Notes under the pieces: generated by a model
The model's input: the letters and a program-made list of their open reading frames with translations, nothing else
What the model was told of the DNA's origin: nothing
Databases searched by the model: none
Shown here: positions 1-11,866 of the stretch, piece by piece
Numbering within the stretch: position 1 is the first letter of the stretch
Layout of the letters: the number at the start of each line of letters is the position of its first letter
Assembly: GCA_947650365.1 (NCBI GenBank)
Contig: OX393553.1
Location: forward strand, 68,634,216-68,698,215
Direction of reading: 5' to 3'
Length of the DNA stretch: 64,000 nt
From: Chamaelirium japonicum
Taxonomy: Eukaryota; Streptophyta; Magnoliopsida; Liliales; Melanthiaceae
Translations under genes and position numbers: made by a program

Positions 1-687
1 AATATGCAACATCCAAAACCTTGAAGCATATCAAGTATGCTATTCAAATTAATGGTTAGATTGAACAATGAATAAATCTTCTAACATTAGATTAGCCTAG
101 GTTTTTAGAATGTTTTGATCTTTTTACAGATATGTTATCTATAGCTAGCAATGTAATCTTGCTCATCAAAAATCAGTAAATTCTCAGACCTTTTTTAAGC
201 ACATTCAGTGTTAAGAAACTTTATTATTAGATTATTTCAACTTTTAATTTGAAGTGTGTTTTTGATATGCTTCTTGGTTCTAAATTTTGTTGATATTTCG
301 TAAGAATGTTCACCTTAACAAAGATAAAACATCAACCAAAAATCAATAAATTAAAACACCTCTATCTATGATATATAGACGAGCATACAAAGCTGGCTTC
401 TTTGCTTAGGCCTAAAAAGTCATGCATAGAAAGGGAGAGGATTAACAGTATATGGTCCGGAAGGTTGATAAACTAACAAAATTTGACTCCTAATTTGACC
501 TTGAATCATGGCCATCAGATCGGCCAATCCAATGGCGATGCAAGCACCCACTGGATAAATCGCTGTGAGCCAAAAAAACAATCATATGTCCGATGAATTG
601 CAAGCATTGATTGGTCGATCCTATGGCCAGGATTTGTGGTAAAGTTATGAGCCAAGTTTGATGGGTTTAACATGTGTTTTTATGTAT

Positions 688-690
<3 letters not shown>
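1..690. other. AT-rich intergenic DNA
   Basis: I see no convincing coding region, RNA gene or bounded repeat in this stretch. It is AT-rich, low in coding-like composition, and ends at a long GA microsatellite. Confidence 0.5.

Positions 691-750
<60 letters not shown>
691..750. repeat. (GA)n microsatellite
   Basis: About 30 uninterrupted GA dinucleotides. It makes the apparent minus-strand ORF across this region (poly Ser-Leu) an artefact. Such a run is expected to vary in length between individuals. Confidence 0.97.
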
Positions 751-753
<3 letters not shown>

Positions 754-1091
754 AATACATACGACCCATGGAAAGTGTTAGGTATAGTGGCAAAATACAA
801 GCATGTATGTACATGCATGTGTGGTCTCTTTAGTGACATTTTTTTATTTGACATGACGGGTGTCCCAAAAGCTCTCGGGCAAGGAACCCACTTCGGGCTC
901 AGACTGATCCTTCGATAATTCACACACACTGACCCCTCGTAATTTTCCATACATACTTTTAGGTAACTCGAGTGAAGAGATTGAACCCACAACCTCCTCA
1001 CCAAAACATCAATTGCTTACCAACTCCCCTATCTTCGCATGGGTTTTTAGTCACTTCTTTATAGGTCGGCAAGCGGAGCTAGTATTCACAT

Positions 1092-1310
1092 GAGACAATC
1101 ATCTCTACTATACAAAGAGAAATGGGCTTAAGGTTGAAACCAAGTAATACCCCATTTCCCCTATCGAAAATTGCGGCGTGGTAGGTAACACCGGTTCAAT
1201 GATTGTATATGTACGTCTCAATCCGTAACCTCGGGGCAGTTGGTAGCCATGTGCAGACCAGTAGTGTAACTTTGACAACAAAAAAAAAAAAAAAAAAAAA
1301 GAGACGATCA
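1092..1310 (+). mobile_element. Poly-A-tailed retroposon, SINE candidate
   Basis: A segment of about 180 bp ends in a run of about 20 A (to 1300). It is flanked by near-identical 10-bp direct repeats, GAGACAATCA at 1092-1101 and GAGACGATCA at 1301-1310. Target duplication plus 3' poly-A is the signature of LINE-mediated retroposition. An internal GGTTCAATGAT loosely resembles a pol III B box, so a tRNA-derived SINE is possible. A 5'-truncated LINE tail or a small processed transcript would look the same. Confidence 0.5.
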
Positions 1311-2430
1311 CCATCCTAGATCTTTGTCGGATGCCCTAAATTTCCGCCGGCCTCCTCGCACGCTTGTAACATGCACGTATCATGCCTCTAGTTATCACAA
1401 AAATGAAGGATATATATGTTGAAAGGAAAGTCGATTGCATCACAAAATGAAAAAATAGGAGGAAAGTAGCAACAAGTATTTGTCATCCACCATGTTTGAC
1501 TACCAAATCATTGAGTACCTTTCCTTCTAACTACTAAACAAAGATGCCAATCACTTGCTTCTGCTCTAGCACTGCTATTTGAACATACAAAGCGACATGC
1601 ATACTGACATAACATGGACAGGGGAGGGGGCCCATTAGAGTAATGCTATTTTGCTGCACATACTGCATGACAATCTGGCAAACAACCGACGGTGATGAGG
1701 GGGCGTCGGCCAACGCTCAATGCATCGGCGCATTCACACCAAGACCTGGTCGACACTGCTCCCCCGCACCACCACTGGTTGTCCGCCAGATTGTCACGCA
1801 ACGACGTATATTCGTTTGCAGTTTTGTACTATGCATAGCTAAAGAACAGCCACGTCAGTGTATGCATAATATCGAGAAAAAAATAATTTTAAATTGTCAG
1901 TCTATGTGTATATTGTAGGATGGCATTTTCTTTTTATCCATGTATTTGGGTGGGGTCCAATGGGGGCCCCAGATCCCTATTATGTCCATAATTATGTCCA
2001 TTTGTATGTTCATATAGCACTTCCCACTCCCAATCACTTCTCTGTCACCTCATCTTCTTCGTTGACCATACCAGCTTCATGACACTCAGGTGAGGGGGCC
2101 CACCACCTCGATCCACTCCATTAACTATCAGAATCGTCCTGCCTCTTTGTCATGGCCCGTCTGATGCCCCAACTCGTCAACGGTCTTGATCTTTTTGTGG
2201 GACTGTCACTAAGCTAGTGTCATCTCACGGATACCACCATAGTTGGGGAATCTTGGCATGAGGAATGATATTATATTCCTCCCAAAAATAAAAAAAAGAA
2301 AATGTATTATATTGTGCTAATGTGGCCCCCTAGGGAAGGCCCGGATTTCGCTCAACCCTCCTATAAGAAATACATATCCCCTAACAATCGTGTTTAAAAA
2401 GATCGTATTTTCTACAAGTTCACACTCAAG
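1311..2430. other. Intergenic DNA without recognised features
   Basis: Short ORFs occur here (for example 1643-1918 and 1894-2082) but they lack conserved motifs and look like chance frames. No bounded repeat was found. Confidence 0.4.
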
Positions 2431-3706
2431 GGTAGAAGTTCTATTTTTTCGAGTTTTTAAAGTAATTGCCACGTGTCACAATCTCCTTGTAAGGCTTTCA
2501 TTTTAGTATTATACTAGTAAGAAATTCGCGGCCAATGACCGGATAAGCTTGATGCATGTCATTTGACACGGACGATATCACAATTGTCTGAACAAATGTG
2601 AAATCCAAAGTGAGTGTGATTCACTTGTTAGAGAGAGAGATATTAACATCAAATGACCATTAAATGCCATTGAATGAATATTTATCATACTTATGGTAGG
2701 TTTTTAATGTGATTTAAAAGAGAGCCACGTTCACACATAGAAGAATGATTCTACTCTTAAAAAGACGTCCACATGTCACAGCACAGGATAGAGACTTCCA
2801 TTTTAGTATTATAATAATATTAGATACTATTAGACTAGTAAGAAACCCGAGCAATGCTCGGATGAGCTTGATGCAGCCATTTGGCACAGACGACATTACA
2901 ATTGTTCAAAGAAGTGTGAATGTGATTCACTTGTTAGAGAGAGAGATATATTAACATCAAATGATCATTAAATGACATTGAATAAGTATTTATCATCATT
3001 ATGGTAGGTTTTTACTAGGATTTAAAAGTGAATCGCATTCACACACTAAAAAAGGATTCTTGCTCCTTAAAAGATGTCCATATATCACAACACGGGAGAG
3101 AGTCTTTCATTTTAGTATTATACTAGTAAGAAACCCGGACAATGCTCGAATGTGCCTGATGCACACCATTTGGCAAAGATGATATCGCAACTATTCGAAA
3201 AAGTGTGAAATCTGAAGTGAGTGTGATTCACTTATTAGAGAGAGAGAGATTAACATCAAATGAGGATATTAAATGTCATTGAATGAAAATTTATCATCTT
3301 TAAGGTAGGTTTCTAAATGGATTTAAAAGAGAGCTGCGTTCACACAAAAGAAGAATTCTAGTTCTTTAAAAGACGTCCACGTGTCACAACACAGAGAGAG
3401 GCTTCCATTTTAATATAGATATTAGTAAGAAATCCGGACAATGCCCGAATGCGTTTGATGCACGCCATTTAGCAAAGACGACATCGCAACTGTTCGAAGA
3501 AATGTGACATCTGATGTGAGTGTGATTCACTTATTAGAGAGAGAGATTAACATCAAATGTCATTGAATGAAAATTTATCATCTTTACGGTAAGCTTTTAA
3601 ATGGATTTAAAAGAGAACCACGTTCACACACAGAAGTAGAATTCTAGCTCTTTAAAAAACGTCCACGTGTCACAACACGGGAGAGAGACTTCCATCTTAG
3701 TATAGA
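2430..3706 (-). repeat. Tandem array of Helitron-like units (about 4.3 copies)
   Basis: Four units of about 285-321 bp follow one another, with unit ends at 2514, 2835, 3123 and 3422; a partial copy lies to the left of 2514. Read on the minus strand, units begin with TCTATA(C/T)TAAAATGG-like sequence (clear at 3706 and 3419). They end with a short hairpin (for example CCGAGC-ATT-GCTCGG in the second unit) about 10 bases before CTAG or CTAA followed by T. A 5' TC, a 3' hairpin and a CTRR end followed by T are the hallmarks of Helitrons, and I see no terminal inverted repeats or target duplications. The units have no coding capacity, so they would be non-autonomous. The tandem repeat itself is certain; the Helitron assignment is an inference. 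Confidence 0.6.
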
Positions 3707-3787
3707 ATATATTGATATAGACTATTAGACTATTAGATAACAAAAAGTATTATATTATGTGCAAAAAAATAAAAATAAAAAGTATAT

Positions 3788-4958
3788 TAATAATTAGGAT
3801 TTTTCTTGGGTGCCCTTATTAAAGTTTGATATCACGGAAAAATCTTGTGTCGCCAAATACTTTGACCACCCTTTGTGTATATTGATTTTCAAAAAGAAAA
3901 ACATATCTAATTTTTTGATCATTTGGACTACTTGGTATTTGTGCACCGACGGTAAAATGGTCATAAAGTTGGACATTTTGGGTTTTTTTTTTAAATGAAG
4001 ATATGCAAGGGTGCCTAGAAAAAATCTCATAAATTGTAAAAAGTAGTGATTCCATAAGATGTCCATACCTTAAGGTGGCGGGATTGATACATCTACAACC
4101 ATCGGATTGAGCTGAACGATATTCATCTGTCAGACTGCCTACCTCTCGACGACTATGGTCAATCACCGCCCACCACCTTACAAACGCCTTATTGGATTAT
4201 TTCCCAATTGTATTAATGCAACAACAAAGGTGATCGTTGCCATCACTAACTCTTGTTGTATAAGGTTGACGATCGAATCCAATGTCTTCAGATTTTTTTT
4301 TTTTTTTGACTATGGTTTTTTTTTTTTGTTCTCCACTCTCTTGGAGGATTCCGTTGCCTTTTGAAATGTCTACATGTTCACTGCCAAAAAAATAAATCTC
4401 TACCTACTGCTATAAGTGTACTTTTTGGATGAAAATGACCGCAGGAATGCTAAGGCTGTGTTAGTGTTGGAGATAGGGGTGGCAATGTGTCGGGTCGGGT
4501 TCGTGTCATGTCTAGTTTCGGGTCGTGTCCAAAACTCCTAGACCCGGATCCGACCCGTTTAACTAATCGTGTCTAGATCCTAAACCCGTATCCGACCCGT
4601 TTACTACACGGGTTTATTCAGTTGACCCGATCCGACTCGACCCGACTTAACCCGATAGGCCCGTTGATACTATATATTACAGTATCGGATTGCGGGTAGA
4701 CCCGACATGACACGACCTGTTGAATTTTAAACGGGTCTTCCCGGGTCTACCGTGTCCAGACCCTAAACCCGGACCCGATCCGTTTATTAAACGGGTCTAT
4801 CGTGTCGACCCGTTTACGACCCGTACCGGTTTAGCCCTGACCCACACCCGCTAACTTCGTGTCGGGCCTGCCGTATCGGGTCCGAAATTGCCAGCTCTAG
4901 TTGGAGGACTCAATTTTTCAGGTAGAAACTAGCATTTGTCAAATCAGGAACCACAATA
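3788..4958. repeat. Segmental duplication copy A, left part
   Basis: This stretch aligns collinearly by eye with 16188-17070 (copy B), except that it carries the hAT-type MITE at 4474-4899. Copy A continues at 16003-16165 after a large insertion. The shared unit is non-coding as far as I can see. Divergence between the copies is substantial, with many substitutions and small indels, so the duplication is old relative to the TR-GAG element inserted in copy A. Confidence 0.8.
4466..4907. mobile_element. hAT-type MITE rich in GACCCG motifs
   Basis: The element spans 4474-4899. Its ends are imperfect inverted repeats, TAGGGGTGGCAAT on the left and TAGAGCTGGCAAT on the right when reverse-complemented. 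It is flanked by 8-bp near-direct repeats GTTGGAGA (4466-4473) and GTTGGAGG (4900-4907), the target-site length of hAT elements. The interior is packed with GACCCG/CGGGTC motifs and encodes nothing. The paralogous copy B near 17005-17025 lacks the insertion. Related copies lie at 19540-19983 and 42191-45080. Confidence 0.85.
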
Positions 4959-4978
4959 GCATCTCCAACGGACTTACA

Positions 4979-5740
4979 GGTCTCTCCATATCTCTAGTGA
5001 GCCATTTGGGATATCTGGAGGGGAGATGCTTCGATATCGCCAACCTCTTGTTGTAGTCTCTACCACCACTTCCCCAACATCGTCTGGTTGAATTCTCGGA
5101 GGTTGATAATCCCCAACCCCCCTACTCCTTGGTCTCTCCATATCTCTAGTGAGCCATTTGGGATTTTCAACAAATGTAGAAGCCATTTTTTCGAAGCATC
5201 TCCCCTCCAGATATCGCCAACCTCTTGTTGTAGTCTCTACCACCACTTCCCCAATATCGTCTGGTTGAATTCTCGGAGGTTGATAATCCCCAACCCCCCT
5301 GCTCCTTGGTCTCTCCATATCTCTAGTGAGCCATTTGGGATTTTCAAACAAATGTAGAAGCCATTTTTTCAAAGCATCTCCCCTCCAGATATCGTCAACC
5401 TCTTGTTGTAGTCTCTACCACCACTTCCCCAACATCGTCTGGTTGAATTCTCGGAGGTTGATAATCCTCAACCCCCCTGCTCCTTGGTCTCTCCATATCT
5501 CTAGTGAGCCATTTGGGATTTTCAACAAATGTAGAAGCCATTTTTTCAAAGCATCTCCCCTCCAGATATCGCCAACCTCTTGTTGTAGTCTCTACCACCA
5601 CTTCCCCAACATCGTCTGGTTGAATTCTCGGAGGTTGATAATCCCCAACCCCCCTGCTCCTTGGTCTCTCCATATCTCTAGTGAGCCATTTGGGATTTTT
5701 AACAAATGTAGAAGTCACTTTTTGGAGGCATCTCCAACGG
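4979..5740 (-). repeat. 177-bp tandem array derived from a LINE reverse transcriptase
   Basis: Units starting at 4979 (shortened), 5131, 5308, 5486 and 5663 repeat with a period of 177 bp; one copy has a single extra A. On the minus strand each full unit encodes GGLGIINLREFNQTMLGKWW, followed by a TAG and then RLQQEVGDIW. This is the conserved GGLGI..L..FN..LLGKWWWR segment near the C-terminus of plant L1-type LINE reverse transcriptases. The TAG replaces the usual third Trp codon and is present in the full units, so the fragment was already dead before it was amplified. Because 177 is three times 59, long chance ORFs run across the array in other frames on both strands; they should not be annotated as genes. 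Confidence 0.85.
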
Positions 5741-5927
5741 ACTCCAAGGTCCACTCCCTACACTTTGAAAAGACCAAATGTCATACATCACCGTTGGGGC
5801 CTGAAGGCCACTTGTGATGGGCCAGTACGCTGGAGGAGATTTGAACTCGACGGGATGGGGTGGGGTCAAGCTCTAGCGAGCTATGCTCAAGTCGACAGGT
5901 GTAGCAAAGCATCAAACGAGGTGAGCT

Positions 5928-8901
5928 TGTCACGCCCCAGAAATCTGAAGACCGATTCCTGGGGTGTGAGGTGAGAAAGGAAGAGGGTTCTGGGTATGGT
6001 TACCTAACTATGCCAATTTAGGATTCTCACTGGGCTCTTTCTACGCTCACACACAAGCAAATGAAAGAAGGGGGAGGAACAAAAGATCAGGCTCGACCTT
6101 TAAAAGGATATCCTTTCAGTACATGCGACCCAACGGTGTCACAACATACTGACAGAATATTCTCTAAAGGAGCACGAGGCTCAAGCCTCCGACGGCGAGC
6201 CGAGTATCTCACCCGCTCCCGAGCACTCAGTGCATCTGTCTGAAGGTCCTATCTACTAGGCTTGTCGAATTAGGTCAATTATTCGTCTTATATTTTTGTG
6301 GTGATCTAAACTAGGCTTGGGGCCTTGAGGAGAGGCTTACCCAAAAATTCAGCTGGCACATTACTACTATCAAACTCAGAGCACTTAACTAAAGAACTTA
6401 TAAACTCTTATTCCAATTCATGTCGATTACATCGAATGAAAAGTACTACTACAAAAATTGACATACTAAAAAGGAAGACAAGCTAGGACTCCAACTCTGT
6501 CTCTGAACTACCACCGCTACTCCGGTCCTGAGCCTCTAACCTGCATAAGAGTCTACTCGTGGGAAAGAGTAGCCCCCAATGGAAAATTGGGAGATTAGCC
6601 AATTTAATGGCTAGCGACATCCTAATAGTCTTTAATAATATGAGACAACATATTGAATTAAATTACATTAACAGTTTAAGTGTTTATGAAGTTTACAGAA
6701 GATTAACCTAAGCCTACCAGTAGTCTATGTTAACATGCAATTCCTACTGTCACTAGGTTATCTACCATACAGTCCGTTAGATATTCTACAGTGCTTAATT
6801 ATAAATTACAATATAAATCATATATCATAAAGCGAACGCCGGGTATTCTGTTCATCCATTATAATAGTAAAATAGCTTTGATGTTTTATCCCGGGATTCG
6901 CACCGCACTCACAACCCATACATCACAGTTACTCTCGCCCGTATTCCCGTGTGCCCGGGTCTCCACACTCCCTTTAGGAGGGTGGGACTCGATAATTATT
7001 AGTTATTCAATTTATTGTTGAATTTAAGGGAATCCTAATTACGGTGTCCATACAATCAAAAGCAATCATTATTATTATTTTATTAATATTTTAAGCATGC
7101 GTCGCCGGACTCGCGACTCCGCATGTAAGGCGGGGTCCACTTGACCACATGCGACGATGCCCGGCGGGGCCCGCATGCAGTGTCATGGACACCTACCCTT
7201 AGTCATTCTCATTTCCCACTATTAAAGACCACACAATGGTAGTAGATGTCACCTGGTCGACGTGCACGGACTCCTGTCTCTGGCCTCTGCTCCGTCCTCG
7301 GCTGGATCGTCCCGGTACAACTAGTAATTTCAATCACACGAGCATATATTAAAATCTAAGTCGGTGGGTCCCTACAAGGGTGAGAAAGCCAAGTCGGGGC
7401 TCGGTTCGTCTTTCGCCCGAAACGTCCTCGGGCTAGGGTTTTGGGTTCAGAAAGATAATTTACAGACGGACTCATGGCCCTACCGAGTCTAAACTCGGAG
7501 CGGAGGTACTAACTAGTCTCGATAGGTCGAAACTTGGGACGACCGGGTGGGTATGAGGGTTGTTCGAGTGTGACCTGGTTTAGCTTGGCAAATCCGCCAT
7601 CGGGCCGATCAACAACAATACCACAAAAAAAATAAAACAATTCTACCCTAGGCTTTTGGCTTCGGGTACTCGACCAAAACCGACGAGTCATGGGTTATAC
7701 TAAGCCAAAGGTCGGCTGGGTAAGTTCGGTCAGTGGGCACAAGTCATCCAATTGCCATAGCAAAGGAAGGGACGGTGTCGGTGACTGTTGGTAGGGTCGA
7801 TGGCCACTCAAGATGGTCGAATGCCATCGCCCAATTGCCGACCACATGTATGGCGGCCATGGCTGCAGCAGGAGAAGAAGAAAACCATGGGTAGGGATCT
7901 CGGCGGGTCGGCAGATTCAACAGTACAAAAGAAAAAAAGAAAAATAGGGGAATCAGGGGAGGCGGCTGACCTGAATCAATAGGGAGTCGTTGGCTCCGGC
8001 TGCGACTCCTCCGGCCGGTTATTCTCCGGCGCCAAGCACGCAAAACCCCACCGAAAGAGAGGAAGGAGAGAGATCGGGGCGATCGGATGGAGAGATCAGA
8101 GGGGGATCGGATCGGGCTGGGTCTAGGGCTTAGTTTTTATAGGGGAGAGGGCTGCGGGTATCTCGGAGGAGATCGGGTCGAGGGTAACGGGGAGATAGAG
8201 ATGAGAGGGAAGGGATCAGGATTTGGGGGAATCGGGATTGAGAGGGATCGCGCAGGGGGATCGGATCGGGTTGAGGGAAAATCGGAAGGGGATCGGGTCT
8301 GATGGGTTTCGGCTGAGAGATAGGGGGGGAAATAGAGATGAGATCGATCGGTTTTGAGAGATAGAGGAGGGAGGGAGAGATCGGGTTAGAGAGGGAGAGA
8401 TAGAGAGAGGGACGCCCTGTTATTGGGTTGGGTTGGGTTGGCTGAATATTTGAAAGGTTGGTTGAATGGTTTGGTTAAAAAGGGGTTTGGGTTTTAGATA
8501 AAGAGAGGGAGTGCTGGGTTCGGTTGGGTTTTTAAATTTTTTTTTTTTTTAACATTATTTTATTTTATTTTATTTCTTACCAACAAGCATTGCTCGCAAA
8601 TTAAGCAAGGCTCGCACCTGGGCTCGCATCGCACCGAGACGGGCCGGTGCGCAAACTTCACGAGTCCGACAGACTCGCCTAAAAACCTTTTATTCTAGTT
8701 AATTTAAATTATCAAGACAATCATGCCATGCCTCCAGCGTCGCCTAGCGACCCGGACCCGGGGCCCACTGCCCGGTCCAACTCGTGTTCAAACACACACC
8801 ATCGACAGCCATAAATGCGAAACAAAACAATCAATTTAGCAACAAATAAAAAATAATAATATAACTGGGCTGCCCTGAAATTAAACGTACCGGTTATTAC
8901 A
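5928..8901 (-). repeat. 3' LTR of the TR-GAG element
   Basis: This is a direct repeat of 12934-15906, 2974 bp, and lies at the 3' end of the minus-strand element. It contains a strongly purine-rich GATCGG/GAGAG stretch at about 8050-8420 and short ORFs that are duplicated in the other LTR. Those ORFs are not supported as genes. Confidence 0.95.
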
Positions 8902-10408
8902 TCCTACCCACCTTATTAAAATTTTCATCCCGAAAATTCAATTACTACCAATCTCTACTATCAAGGTAAGAAATACTAGAACAACAAAAAGTGAACTTAT
9001 GGTCAGTACAAAGACCCTTACTAATATTGTCAACAAGCAGCAAAAGCACCACACCAATCATATTAAAGAGAAACTCTGACACTTGCGGTACTACTAACCA
9101 AGCTTATATAATCGAGTCACATAATTATTAGGATAGAGAAGAAATTCCAAATTTTCGCATCGCGAATACGAGTTTTGGGTTTTCATTTTCTATTATAATA
9201 ATTATGAACTAAAATAGATTTTCATGAGTCCAGATCGTCTCCTTTTCCTAGATAAGGAGCGTCCTCCTTATCCAGAAGTAAGGTAACAACCTGATCCACG
9301 AAACAAGATCACGAAATATTCCCATCTAACGATACTAATGCATAAATATACACATAAACCTATGACCATACATGATACATCTATAGAATCGAGATGAAGA
9401 CAACTTGATAACTCGAACTAGTACGCCTAGGCTTAAATCCTATGAGATTCCTCTCCGGAGCAAATACCTCTATTACCTACACCACCACTGCTACCCTAAA
9501 AATTTACAAGGAAAACACCTCTATAGTACAAATTGGGCACCCCAAATACATACTAACTAACCTAGAAAACGTTGAGTCCAAGATAACACAACTATATCAC
9601 AAACGAATGAGAATAAGGAGGGAACAATGATGAATCGTAAAACACCTATACTCAATGAAGGTCCTAATACTAACACTCCCAACTATACTATTATGGCATG
9701 ACTCGGAAACCTTCTGAAGGGTACACTATGGTCTACAAATCAGATAAAGAAGGAAACTTACTACCCGAGTAGGGAATAATGAAATAAGAGAATAATTAAC
9801 CTACTGACAGAAGATAGCCGAAAACTAAGATACGATATAATACACACTACATAGTTCTAGACTAAAATAACTCTGATTTAGTTGAAGAAGTTATCTACTA
9901 GAACCCTAATAGTCAACTAGCACAAGGTACTAAATCTTTACCCTAAATGAATTGAGTTAGTTAGATAGAGACCTGATAGACACGGAAGAGCGAGAACAAA
10001 AGAACCGAGGCAATTGCGAACAACTCGAAACAAATCAAGGTAAGACAAGACTAGTTAGACCCAAGTAAGACAACTTAGCATGACAAGGACAACGGAGAAA
10101 ACTAGCACAAACTTGAACCTAGTGAATACCAATGAAAGTCAGTCAGAAGAAACTGAAGCGATAAAAGTTTACTAGAATCGGTAAGAAATTAGAATCAAGA
10201 CGGGGTAAAACGGCTAGACAAATACTACTCTTAAGATCTTAACTGATAAAGCATTTCCAATTTCATAAATATAGAAAATTCCCTTGACATTATCACTAAC
10301 ATCCTTCTCGTACTCAATTATCGCAAATCCATCTTAACGTCACTGTCATCAGACCAGTGTACGTTTTCCTGTGAGTCTCAACCGGAACTGTGTAACCAAT
10401 TTCCAAAG

Positions 10409-10740
10409 CCTCCGAAGAGTCAGTACGTATGTATCCGCCAAGTCCTCCGAAGAGAAAGTGCATAGCCGCCAAAGCCTCCGAAGAGTCAGTGCGTATGTAT
10501 CCACCAAATCCTCCGAAGAGAAAGTGCGTAGCCGCCAAAGCCTCCGAAGAGTCAGTGTGTATGTATCCGCCAAATCCTCCGAAGAGAAAGTGCGTAGCCG
10601 CCAAAGCCTCCGAAGAGTCAGTGCGTATGTATCCGCCAAATCCTCCGAAGAGAAAGTGCGTAGCCGCCAAAGCTTCCGAAGAGTCAGTACGTATGTATCC
10701 GCCAAATCCTCCGAAGAGAAAGTGCGTAGTCTCACTATGT
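10409..10740. repeat. 66-bp minisatellite, about 5 copies
   Basis: The unit starts TCCGAAGAGTCAGTGCGTAT and repeats every 66 bp with few changes. Since 66 is a multiple of three, several frames on both strands stay open and give 22-residue protein repeats (such as MYPPNPPKRKC). These are most simply explained by the array and not by a gene. It lies in the pol-less interior of the TR-GAG element. Confidence 0.95.
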
Positions 10741-11017
10741 CCTCTACCGGACAGTCACAACCCACCGCCAAAGTTCACAAGGAACAATGCGTATCTTACT
10801 ACGAGAGTCTCTATCGAGACATAGCATAATCCGCTAACCGTAAGAATTCTAGCCACCACATTCCACCTCCTGGTGCACTCTTTGAAACCATTATTCTCAA
10901 GGGTCTGCATCATTACTAGGGGGATCCATTCTAAAAAAAGCATTTATACCATAGATATCAAACAAGAAAGACTCATGTGGATCGAAGAAATTTTAGCAAG
11001 GAGAAAGTAATGGATAA

Positions 11018-11175
11018 TCCTTAAACACCGTCTAGGTTTTTAGTACTAAAGGTCAATGAAAATCAAGGACTCCTAAACACCGGCTAAGTCTCTAGTACTA
11101 ATGGTCAATGAAAATCAAGAAATCCTAAACACCGGCTAAGTCACTAATACTAAAGGTCGATGAAAATCAAGGGAT
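11018..11175. repeat. 52-bp tandem repeat, three copies
   Basis: The motif TAAACACCGGCTAAGT recurs at 11022, 11074 and 11126, followed each time by GGTCAATGAAAATCAAG or a close variant. It belongs to the interior of the TR-GAG element. Confidence 0.9.
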
Positions 11176-11203
11176 TCTAATCTCCCCCCTACAGTGATAT
11201 AAG

Positions 11204-11444
11204 AAAAAGTAACTCTTTAGCGTTTGTGCTAGATTTGCTGATTTGTTGATTCAGCTTGGTCGTACTAGTTTTGGTTTTGGGTCCGGATCCCAATGGTAGT
11301 TAACCATGTTGGTCTAACTGCTATTAGGATAGGACACTTTTGGACTCTACTTACTCCTTTGGGGTAAGTTGTGCTTTGTACCTTGTTCATATTTATAGAT
11401 TCTTTTTTTACCCGTCAAAAAAAAAAAAAAAAAAAAGTAACTCT
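11204..11444 (+). mobile_element. 5'-truncated LINE tail inserted in the TR-GAG element
   Basis: About 215 bp starting near 11217 end in TTTTTTTACCCGTC followed by about 19 A, typical of plant L1-type 3' ends. AAAAAGTAACTCT precedes it at 11204-11216 and AAAAAGTAACTCT follows at 11432-11444, so the insertion made a target duplication of at least the 8-9 non-A bases. No ORF remains. Confidence 0.8.
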
Positions 11445-11866
11445 CTCACTAAGATTTCTCAAAGGTCACCCACCTATATGAAAATCATTAGGTTCAACAA
11501 TCATTGTCATTACTATCTGTTCAGTACAACCGTCAAAGTCCCAGTTATGGACAATGCAACCCTAACCTGCCAAGATCCCAAGCAGGAACAGTACCCCACT
11601 AAATTCTCTAAAGAGAATGTGTGTATCCCTTTGCCCACTTGACATGTCAAGTATCATCTGGATCTCATCCCATAATTTGCTCTTAAAATAACTCCTCAAA
11701 ATTACCCCGTTATGACGTATGACGCACACAACCACGTAAAGGCCTAACACCTACCAAATATCTAATTTTGTTATTCATAAAATTCTTTTGCTATAGCCAG
11801 ATAAAACTCAATTCAACAATATTATTATTAAAATACAAAAGGAAGCCTACATGATTGATTATCACA

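Larger units (their letters stand above)
8902..11866 (-). other. Interior of the TR-GAG element without pol
   Basis: Downstream of gag in element orientation, this 3-kb stretch has no detectable protease, reverse transcriptase or integrase motifs. It contains the 66-bp array (10409-10740), a 52-bp repeat in three copies (about 11018-11175) and a short LINE insertion (11217-11436). Confidence 0.75.

Noticed and set aside
687-1004. 105-codon minus-strand ORF
   Set aside because: About a third of it is the GA microsatellite read as Ser-Leu repeats; the rest has no motif.
5326-5817. 163-codon plus-strand ORF over the 177-bp array
   Set aside because: It is antisense to a LINE-derived unit and stays open only because the repeat length is a multiple of three.
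10349-10829. Overlapping 118-152 codon ORFs with 22-residue repeats on both strands
   Set aside because: They are consequences of the 66-bp tandem array; frames on both strands being open at once argues against coding.
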